From assembly GCA_011800805.1 (NCBI GenBank), contig MPNW01000069.1, forward strand, positions 28,340 to 92,339: a stretch of 64,000 nt of DNA, given 5' to 3'. This document shows positions 26,235 to 36,400 of this stretch, piece by piece. The stretch is from Hirudo medicinalis (Eukaryota; Annelida; Clitellata; Hirudinida; Hirudinidae). Each line of letters begins with the position of its first letter. Position 1 is the stretch's first letter. The position numbers and the translations under genes were made by a program. Under the pieces are notes generated by a model. It did not search any database, was not told where the DNA came from, and was given only the letters and a program-made list of their open reading frames with translations.

Positions 26235-27100
26235 TTAACCGGTCGTAACTGACACAATCATGTTTTATCTTCTTTTGTCTTGATGCTATTTTCACATCCA
26301 AGTCATAATACGGTCACTGTTGCCGTTACCATCATTACCACTAATAATATTGTTGAATTGTTGCGACTACATTGTAATGTTTATCGTACAACTCTCCTTG
26401 CCATGATTTGTTTTCATTGCTCCATTGACTAAATGTTGCTTCAGCTTCTCCCATTTATTTCCATGTGTTTTGAACTGCCATTTTAGCCCTTTTTCAACTG
26501 AACTAGTTTTTCATGTACCTCCAAGAGAATGTTCATTTTGGCTTAACAATTTGCCAGTTGGGTAACAATAACTTTTGACACTAATCATGTTATTATTGAG
26601 AAATTACATTTATTTGCAAATCCATCAGTCTTCAGACTTCATCAGGTTGTGGCCTCTAATATACAATAAATAATATACACACAAAGTGCATTTTAGTGGT
26701 TTTGTTCCACATGGTGTTTTCCTCGGATGCTTTACAGTTTCATCAGTGTTGATATATATACTCATATTTCATATTTCATCAGTGTCCATATGTAATATAC
26801 ATATACATTTCTATATCAATATGTATTTGAATGCTGAAATATATATATATATGATTTTTTTAATTTATGGCCTTTGTTTATTGTCATTGTTAATATTAGA
26901 AACTGAAATGATATTTCAAAGACTAATTTTTCTTGTTAAGAGATTTGGATTAGTTTTGAAACATTTAGTCAGTAAATGTTCTCTCACTACTGTTTGCAAT
27001 CCCTGGACATACCAGTAAAATGCAGTTCTTGTTTAAAATGACATCAACCTCCACTCAATTTAAATGGTCTAATTGTTAATTGACTTGCTAATATTTTGTT
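26235..27100. other. Calpain 3' region
   Basis: Downstream of the calpain stop. AATAAA occurs near 26665, after which a TA microsatellite and AT-rich DNA follow. The frame at 26686-27018 is hydrophobic and low in complexity, and I do not call it a gene. Confidence 0.45.
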
Positions 27101-27115
27101 AAAAACTCACCTGTT

Positions 27116-27270
27116 TCAGAGAGGTTTGAATATGTCGATGATCGTAGTAGCTCCGTCGTTCATTGTTATCGAATGTCTGCCACCGAGAGGAAATGGAGAA
27201 TTGACATGACACTTCTTACCATACAAATTGGTCTGCACATGACCATTTTCCCCAACAGCAATGTTGGCAC
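27116..27270 (-). CDS. Exon-like island of unknown gene, terminal exon
   Basis: Minus strand: an acceptor (TTCCATCAG) at 27271-27273 is followed by about 50 open codons ending in TGA. They read ANIAVGENGHVQTNLYGKK, then CHVNSPFPLGGRHSITMNDG and ATTIIDIFKPL. Composition and the alternating hydrophobic pattern look like a real beta-rich protein end. The plus strand is also open after CTGTTTCAG (RFEYVDDRSSSVVHCYRMS then ATERKWRIDMTLLT). I recognise neither reading and found no upstream exon. Confidence 0.35.
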
Positions 27271-27619
27271 CTGATGGAAATAATGAAATAAGGTTTTTTG
27301 GCTTTGTTTCTCTGTAGTCTTTTGTGTAAGTTGATCAGACAACATTTAGCAATGTTGATTCTACTTTATAAAGATAGGTCAATCTTATCTTTGTCAATAA
27401 AGTGTGCACATTAAATCACTTTTCTGCAGCAAAAGTCAGATATTTGGAGAGCTGCTGGGCACACCTATACTAACCATTCTGTTTTTGTACACTAATGTTT
27501 TCCTAACAACCAGTTAATTTGAAAGGTTGGGCACCTTTTGTGATTTCTAAAACTTTATCCCAACACAAGGAGCAAGAATGAGCCAAGCAGGTTTTCCTTT
27601 CAAAATTGTTTCTTTATTT

Positions 27620-27852
27620 CAGTGGTTCCCAATACCAACAGCCCCAGGGTCGCTGCAGAGATAAGCTGAGAGGTTGTTGTCCTCCCAGCTTGTGTTGCAA
27701 AACAAAAAAAGGTCACCTCATCAAAAAGGGTTTAAGCCTAGACAAAGCTGAAATGCCATCCTTGCTCTTCCTCATTGGTTGCTTTTTTTAGGTAGGGGTT
27801 GCTGAAGGAATTTCTTAGGGATTTCTGAGCAAAATAAGTTTGGGAATCACTG
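27620..27852. mobile_element. hAT-type MITE, 233 bp, with 8-bp target duplication
   Basis: Ends are CAGTGGTTCCCAA on the left and, as its reverse complement, CAGTGATTCCCAA on the right: inverted repeats of the hAT superfamily type. The element is flanked by identical 8-bp sequences CTTTATTT at 27612-27619 and 27853-27860, the target-site length expected of hAT. It is too short to encode a transposase. Confidence 0.85.
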
Positions 27853-28544
27853 CTTTATTTCAAGAAAATATTGTAGCCACAGCACACGAATTAGCAGACA
27901 CTTTATAAAAAAATTTATGGCTCTGAAACGTGCACAAAGCAAGGCCCACAACTGAAATAAGTAACTTTAACCAACAAACACCTAATTTGTTAAAGGGGAT
28001 TTTTGGCCAAGTGCCTGGCAAAAGCCAACTCCCAGGCAGCAACTTTTGGTACCTACCTCCATCCTTCACCCTACTCTTACACTAACCCTGCCCTACCCCT
28101 ACCCCATGACTCTGGAAATCTATGTCGAACTGACAAAAGTCATTGCCTGTGAGTTGGCTTTCGCCCATCCTTTCTCCAACCATCATTAAAAGATATTCAT
28201 TTTATTAGAACATGATATGACAAATTCAATGCATACAATCCTTTTGCTAACACATTAATGTTTATTGTGTTTAAACAAATAAGGAAAGGCTTTTCACTAT
28301 TTTTGTCAGAATATTTTAAAACATGCTACAATAAGACTGGTAACTAATCAAATTTTAAACTTTAATCTATATTTAACATTTCAAAATCACAATTTTAAAC
28401 AAACCCAAAAATAGTTTGTATGACCTATATTGAAATGACGAACACAATAGTTTCAGCTGCTACATATAAAATTGACAGTTCTAGGTTTGTTTTGCAAGAC
28501 TTGCCACAAACGTGTTGCAACAATTACCTATCAGTCTTAATAGA

Positions 28545-29247
28545 CTATGTACAAATAGATCTGGTTATATAATTACAGATGGCTTTGGCCTCTTGATATA
28601 TCAACAAGGTATCATCAAGTGAAATAGTTCTTGAAGATCTGCAATTAAAACAAAGCAGAACTTTTTTTGAAGAACTCATAATTGGATGCAACCACTTAAT
28701 CTTTGACATTAGGAACTTGTCGTTTGTCTTAGTAGCCAGCTGAAGTAATGAATATCTTTCCATCTGGCATGATTCAGAAAATTTATGAAGGAGAAAGGCA
28801 ATGAGTGCTTTTTCCAAAGCCTTGAAAAGTACAATTACACGTTAATTAACATCTTGCTTGAAATTCTGTTTACATATCTTTGGATCTTACCATGTGACAT
28901 TTGAAATGAACCCAATGTAATGCAGGATGTAAGCCTTCAAAATCATTTCTGGCACTTTGAAGGTCAACTTGAAATGATTTCACCAATGGGAGAATAGATT
29001 CGGAGCTGACAGCACGATTCTTTATTGACGGTTTGCAGCAGTAGTAGCAGATGTAAAAAAACAACAAACAAGGGAGAAAGCATGCCGAAGACATTAAAGC
29101 ATGTTTGAGAAAGACTAGATTAAGTGGAAATTCTTCAATAAATGTTACTGCCGTTGGAAAGTCTTCCTCGATTGTATTTAGAGTAAGGTTTTTAAAAGTT
29201 GTCCAAAAAAGTGCTAATAAGTCCGACATCAGCGCGCAAGCATCCAT
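28545..29247 (-). CDS. Two-exon hypothetical protein
   Basis: Exon 1 runs from the ATG at 29247 to about 28891 (...KCHM, donor GTAAGA). Exon 2 runs from about 28822 (ALEKALIAFLL...) to the stop at 28545. Both junction sides are phase 0, giving about 210 residues. A hydrophobic, cysteine-rich segment (ACFLPCLLFFYICYYCC) lies near residues 55-72 and could cross a membrane. The second half is helical and leucine-rich. The TGC/TTG-rich start and high AT make codon use uninformative. I do not recognise the family. The consistent phase and a good donor argue for a real gene; the lack of any homology I can name argues for caution. Confidence 0.5.
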
Positions 29248-29299
29248 GCTTTCATCAAACCGCGTAGCTCAAATCCTTCACTGGGGATTTCCATAAAAC

Positions 29300-30904
29300 T
29301 TATTTGCGATCGACTTTTATATATGAATTAGAACATTCGGTTAAAATAAATTCATTGAAACGTATTATAATTCAATATTTTACTTTTTAACTTTTGGATT
29401 TTTCTTTATTTATTCTATTTTCTGCATTTAATTGTAGCATATAATCTAAATAACCACTAAACGCGCCGATTTAATAATTCCGTTTTTCAGTGAAAAAGTA
29501 AATTTGTTGTTCTTTTAATTTCTAGTCATTCTGATAATATCTGAGAAGAGTTTTTTGGTTCAATATATTTTTCTTGTAGATGGATCTGTGCATCGAATGG
29601 TATAAAAATAAGTTTCGTATCATTTCTATTTTTGTCGCAATGAAGATTAATATGTAGTAGAACTCTTGAGATTGTACTGAATGGACCATCATTATTGTAC
29701 CGAATGGACCGGTCCCTTTATTTAGTTTATTGAAAGATATTAATTTATTAATGCACATAAATGTAGAATTATATTGTTGTTATTTTTATTTACTTTTCTA
29801 ATAATTGTAATCATTGTTTTATAGAATTGCTCTGCTTAATTTTAAATTTCGGGTTTTACATTAAAATTTCATTTAACTATGGCATATTAAATTATTTATA
29901 TTTAATTACCAAATACCTCTATTTAATAAACATCTTTTACAATATTACTTGCATCTGTATCTTTAACGGTTGATTTTTAATCTAATTTTGTTTTTTTAAT
30001 TTTTCGATTTATTCAATTAAAGCAGATTTCACACTCGTCGTGGAAGTATCTTTAGGGATCGGCTAAAAACAATTATAAAAACATAATTTAAAAATTCAAA
30101 ATGTTGAGGACATTAATTGTGATTAATCAGATGCACTTTTTTTTATATTCGGTCCAGTAGAGTCTTATTTTTCCTAGCTAGAAGTACACACGGAAGCTTG
30201 TATGTAATATTGTGATATTTATAAATCTAAATTCAGGAAACCAGCCAACTCTGATCGGAATGGGTGGACCACTTATCTATAGTAATCATAAAATTGAGAG
30301 TAATTGCTGCTTTAGCAAAGAATTTAAAAACTTCTGGCTTCAAGCCTGAGATTTCAACATTCTTTATAAAAAATGTGGATGGCTTGATGCCAAACTGATG
30401 TCATCATTCCTTCTCCAATACCCATCCTCATTGGGATTCCAACAATAGTATCTTTTACCAAAGAAAGTTATCTTAAATATATACATATATATAATATTGC
30501 ATTTATATTCAACACAACAATTGAATGAAATGGTGGCAGCTTAAACACACCAAACAATCAGTCAAAAAGCCCATATTAAGCCTGAAATGAGGTTCCATTT
30601 TTCATTTAAATGTATTGATGCTGGTCATTTCCATATTTAACAAAGACAGGAAAAAGGACACTTGATTTTACAAGTAAAGCATTTTTTGATGCCTTGGAAT
30701 TAGGTTGATTTATTTTACGTTTTTATATTTTTTTAATTATATTATTACTTATGCGTTAATTTCAGCAGAGAAAGAAACACAATTTGGCAAGATCAAATCA
30801 GCCAACTTCTTTTCATTTTACAAAGGCTTTTAGATATAATAAACAATCATAACTACCAGATTTGAATGAAATCAGTCCTATAGTTTAAGAATTATGAATA
30901 AAAA
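29300..30904. other. AT-rich intergenic DNA
   Basis: No exon-like island seen. The minus frame at 29522-29758 is low in complexity and has no splice borders. Confidence 0.4.
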
Positions 30905-31770
30905 CTGGTGGTATCACGTGGTTCCTGGCACACTGAGTTCTAGAGGACACTGTAGGATCGCACATCCATCATAATCACGTGCTGATCCTAACCCTATCAG
31001 CGATGACTTACCAGGCGCGCATCCTTTGTTTGTGGACATCCTCCTTTGTCCTGACTGGCTATTTAAGAAGCTAAGTNNNNNNNNNNNNNNNNNNNNNNNN
31101 NNNNNNNNNNNNNNNNNNNNNNNNNNNNNNNNNNNNNNNNNNNNNNNNNNNNNNNNNNNNNNNNNNNNNNNNNNNNNNNNNNNNNNNNNNNNNNNNNNNN
31201 NNNNNNNNNNNNNNNNNNNNNNNNNNNNNNNNNNNNNNNNNNNNNNNNNNNNNNNNNNNNNNNNNNNNNNNNNNNNNNNNNNNNNNNNNNNNNNNNNNNN
31301 NNNNNNNNNNNNNNNNNNNNNNNNNNNNNNNNNNNNNNNNNNNNNNNNNNNNNNNNNNNNNNNNNNNNNNNNNNNNNNNNNNNNNNNNNNNNNNNNNNNN
31401 NNNNNNNNNNNNNNNNNNNNNNNNNNNNNNNNNNNNNNNNNNNNNNNNNNNNNNNNNNNNNNNNNNNNNNNNNNNNNNNNNNNNNNNNNNNNNNNNNNNN
31501 NACATCCATCATAATCACGTGCTGATCCTAACCCTATCAGCGATGACTTACCAGGCGCGCATCCTTTGTTTGTGGACATCCTCCTTTGTCCTGACTGGCT
31601 ATTTAAGAAGCTAAGTCAGGACATTCTTCCCTTCTCTCTCCTAATCTTCCCGCTACGTCGCTATGCTGCTACTCCAGCAGTTATGTTGTCAGTCGAAGCA
31701 TTGTTGTCGTTGTTGTAAATAAACTTTTTAGCGTCTTCGTCGTCAATTCCGCGGCCTCAACAACACAACA
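30905..31770. mobile_element. LTR-like sequence interrupted by an assembly gap
   Basis: A GC-richer block begins near 30905 and ends near 31770 with an LTR-like 3' part: CTATTTAAGAAG (TATA-like) at 31601, AATAAA at about 31718, then a GC-rich run ending CTCAACAACACAACA. A 115-bp segment is present on both sides of the N run (30962-31076 and 31502-31616). This is what a retrotransposon looks like when the left contig stops in the 5' LTR and the right contig starts in the 3' LTR. I could not fix the exact ends or a target duplication. Confidence 0.45.
31077..31501. other. Assembly gap, 425 N
   Basis: Run of N flanked on each side by the same 115-bp sequence. Confidence 0.99.
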
Positions 31771-32399
31771 TTCTTAAAATTTAAACAAAAAAACTTAAAC
31801 ACGATGACTAGAATGACTGAGAATGATAAGGACATTATAAAAGTTATGAAATCCATTCAACATAGACTGCCCAACATTAGTTTGTGTCGCGCTAACAGGA
31901 TGTTTATGTAGAAACCAAAACACTGCTTGTTTCTTAGTGTAAACGGGAGTCTAAAATGGACGAAAGCGCGTAAACTTTGGAAATAAATATCTCGAAAACA
32001 ACATGTCTTATCAGAACAGGGATGTTACTGCAATAGAGTATGATTGTATATCAGGAGAATGATTTATTAATCAAAAATGTGACTTGAGTACATCTGCTTC
32101 GTTTTTTGCTTTGTTTATACGTCGAATAGCTTCCGCCAGGCTCCTTGATCGGCGAAAAAGTACACTTAGCGTCCGATAAGCGTACTGGTGACTAATTGGT
32201 TCAAATGTGACTAAAATTTAAATTTGTAGAATAACATGATTGTTACATGATAAATACTAAAGAGCTCCTCAAGTTTACTCTTATTCTCGAGCTGAATATT
32301 GTATGATGTAGTATTATTTTATAAATAAAGTATATCAATCATCTCGCCTTCCCTCATAATACTGGGTTAGTCATTATATATCGAGTTTCCTCGCAGTAA

Positions 32400-32860
32400 A
32401 ACCAATTACTATGCCTAAAGAGCAGAAGCGACGCTTAGCTATCAGTCTCCAGAAGGTTGACCTCGAACGTCTTCAACCCCGACTGGACTGACGAGTTCTC
32501 CTTTGACAAACGTGGCAACAAGGCCATGTATTTAGAGTATGATGCAGCCCTGGTAGACACTGAAGAATGTTGCCAGTGTGCTTTCAACCCTGCGGAATGA
32601 ATTCTATTCGCGCTTCACTGATGTGCGTTCTCATTCACAAGAGTTATAGGTCGGTGGCACTCCTTTTGACTTTCCCTATGAGGCCACCCAGTCTGATATG
32701 CAATTCGAATTGATTGAGCTGCAGGCTTCGGACGTTCTTTTGTCCAAGTTTACTTCTTCCACCACTCTCATCGACTTCTACCGTCTTTTCATCTGCCACA
32801 AGCTCAGTTTCCTATGTTGTCGGCCCGCGCAAGCAATGTTTGCCAAGTGGCCTAAAAGTT
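32400..32860 (+). pseudogene. Degenerate hAT transposase (ZBED/GTF2IRD2-like)
   Basis: Reads, with stops and a large internal deletion, first a BED-type N-terminal stretch (FNPDWTDEFSFDKRGNKAMY). It then reads the C-terminal part typical of domesticated and active hAT transposases (EFYSRFTDVRSHSQEL, then MQFELIELQASDVLLSKF). The catalytic middle is missing and TGA/TAG stops interrupt it, so it is dead. It may belong to the hAT family that supplied the MITEs nearby. Confidence 0.55.
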
Positions 32861-33483
32861 TGCAGACCCCTGTTTTAGAACCTTCCCAAATGCAAGGTCC
32901 GTGTTTCATTTTTGGCAACATGCACAACTTATGCACTACTTTCTAAGAATAAGATTGCGAAATCAATTACATCATTTCGATGACCCAGAAGCCATAAGAG
33001 CCGTCAAATTAGATAGGCTAAATAGTCTGCCTTTTCCGTATGGAGCAATCACATTTCTTCCATGTCTACGCCCTATTTTAATGTTATTTGAAAAATATTT
33101 TCAGGACGATGAAATGTCATTAGCTCATAGGAATCCTAATAATAAGCTGACAATTCGAATGTAATTAAAGATATTTGATAAATATTTGGAGCCATGTAAA
33201 TCAACTATTATGTTTCTTGGGGTAATACCAAACATTCTCCAGGAAGACTTTAAGCAATAAGACACCAAATCAACTAACCTAAAAATAACAGTGAAAGATT
33301 AGCTTAGTTTTACATTTCAACTTTGCTTGTTAGTTTATTAATCAATCAATAAAAAAAAAACGTTTGAGCATCAAACTTTGCCACATTCGTACGTTGAAAT
33401 AAGTAATGCGATGAAGATAATTATTATACAATTATAATTATTCAAATGTTTATGTCAAAAGTTCAACTGTCATTTTTTTTTGT

Positions 33484-36400
33484 CTAAGCAGCCGCTTTCT
33501 TTCCTGACGTCATCATTTCTTCCAAATCTTCCAAAGGATTCTTTGAGTCAATTGATGATAAATTGTACTGATCTTGCAATATTTTCAAAATGTTTGGCGT
33601 GACGAATGCTGGCAGAACTGGTCCCAGCCTGATATTTTTTATTCCCAAATGTAGAAGAGTTAGAAACACTGCCACAGCTTTCTGTTCGAACCATGAAATA
33701 GCGAGAGACATTGGTAGCGAGTTAATGTCTGTTTTGAGTGCATTGGCAAGTCCCTGGGCTACCACGACGGCACCATAAGAATCGTTGCATTGACCGAGGT
33801 CCAAAAGTCTTGGGATACCGGTATCTCCTAAATCTCCAAGATCCATCCTGTTGAAGCGATACTTGGCACAACCCATGGTAATGATAATGGATTCTTTTGG
33901 TGTTTTGGCTGCTAGGGTGGAGAAATAACTTCTTTTGTTTTCGGAACCATCGCATCCCCCAATCACGAAAACTCTTTTGAGATCACCCTTTCCAACCGCT
34001 TCTAAAATCTGTAAATGAATATGGATGTGAATTGTGATGTGGAGTGGATGAATGCATTGGGATTTGTCAAATATCTTACAATAAGAAATAATAAATGTAT
34101 TAAAACAAGAATTCATAATTATCTGTTGATTGTATGTACCTTATCCGCATTAGATAAAACAGCCTCATGTCCATATCCTACAACCAAAGATTTGGCAGTG
34201 GGCTTGACATCACTTTCCTCAAAACCAGGACTAGTTAGAGCAGAATCCATGAGAATGTCAAGGTCTTCCAACTTGGACAACTCCAGATGTTTGCAACCTG
34301 GCCAACCAGTCTCGTTGAGGGTGAAAAGGCGATTCTTGTAGGACTTCATGGGCTCAACGACACAATTCGTGGTGACCACAATTGGACCAGGGAATCCCGG
34401 AAATTCGAATTTCTGATTTTGCCAAGCTCCTCCATAGTGTCCTGCAAGACTCTGTAATGTAAAATAAAAATTAGCAAGTTACTAAATAATATTTATTTGG
34501 TTAAATGATTAATTGTTATGCTATATTAGTAAATCATTTATAGTTGTGTAATATTTATTTTTGAGGACATTTTGATAAATGTTCAATCGAAAAGAAATCG
34601 CATAACAATTGTGAATGTTCAAGTTAATGCCATATTTGGGTTTGATCAGTTCAAAATTATGTGCTAAAAATGACAAATTTTGTAAAATTAAGCAATAATT
34701 AATAATTAACAAAAAAAATTTCGGCTTGAATGTCATTAAGGATTTTATAGGATAAAATATCAAAGAGTTACTCACGTCAATGCTTAATCGTTTCTTAAGC
34801 TATTCAGTCTAGTTGTAACAATAATGGACAAAACACGCCCGAGAATCTCGAAGCACTCATCATCAACTCATCATCAAATAAATCATGGGATTTTGACGCA
34901 GACATGAAAGAATAACTTAGATCAACCATTATTCTTGGATTTAAATTCTACAATAATTGTTGCCCCATTGAAATTGTCAACAAGATTTAATCAAATATAA
35001 AATTTACTCGTGCTATAAATAAATATGATTCAATTTTTTCTAAAAATTTAATTTAATTTTTCTTACAGTCAGGCGTTAACATAATTACTACTTCAGCAGT
35101 AATTTACATACAAGCTGATATTATAAGTTTCGCAACATCAGAAACATGATTTGAAAACATGCAGCAACTCATTGTGTATGCTGTACTGTCGCATTAAATT
35201 CACCAGCATGGAAAATGCCTTTATAAGGATAATTATTGACCTTTTGACAAAACCTTTGACCCCACAAGTCATCGGAAATGATCAGAGCCCTTATGGAGTC
35301 AATACCATAATGGCTTCAATGTTAAAGGATAGAAAGAATAGAAAATGGAAGGTTTAAAAAATATTTTTAACGATTTATAAATAAATGTAAGGTCACATCA
35401 TACTACTGATTAAATAAAAATTAAAAATAATTAAAATACCATTCAAAATGACAAGAACAGCATTGTGATCACCTGAAACTTAATCTATGAAATAGAATAA
35501 TTCAAGTGAGGTAGCGCCATTCTCAGTCAAAATTTGAGGCTCGTCATCATTGAAAGACATTTTTTATTTTCTCAAGAAATGTATAAGTCTCATGTTTACA
35601 CTTATGGTTTACTTATTATTTTAAGAACAAACAAACAAAGATTAAGAAATACAAAACACCCGTTGTTTGTATTACCTTGTATTCTCTAAGGTGTGGATAT
35701 CCGTGAGCTGGAAGCATTTCTCCATGAGTATAAACGTTGATGTTTCTCTTCTCAGCTTCTTTCAGGATTATTTCCATGTCATTCATGTCATGACCCGTCA
35801 CCAAAATTGCCTGAAAAATACACAAATTCTGCGTAAGTAATTATCGATGATAATTAAATCTAAGACTGAAAGACTTTCTTTAATTTTATTACCGGATTTA
35901 AGAATCGAATAAACATTTATTGACATGATACTTTAATATATCATTTATTTAATATTATGCCGGTTTAAAGTTCCATATTTAAGATAAATCGAACCTTTCC
36001 TGGCTTAGGAGAGGTTGAAACTTTGGCAGGACTCGGGACACCGAATCTGTTTCTGTGCCCTCTGTCCAGGAGGGACATGCCCTTCAAGTTGATTTCACCG
36101 ACTTTCAAAGCACATTCCAAATTCTTAGAGAGATTATGTTGTTCTTCTTTGTTTCCGTCCATTAAAAACGCCAAGATCTGAAAAAAATAAAAACAAATTT
36201 TTAATTTTGCTTAATTCTAAATTATTCTAAATCCCAACTGCTTCTGGTTTCTATTTATTCAATGTAAACAGGACAAATATTTAAAAAAAACCCAAATATT
36301 TTCAATTTATTAATAATAATAATTTAACTATCAAATATATGTTTTATTGATTTAAAACAAACCTCATGAGTTTGCTCCCCAATGATGTCATCCCATTCTC

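Noticed and set aside
26686..27018. Hydrophobic plus-strand frame after calpain
   Set aside because: Low-complexity Ile/Tyr/Leu translation of AT-rich 3' DNA with a TA microsatellite.
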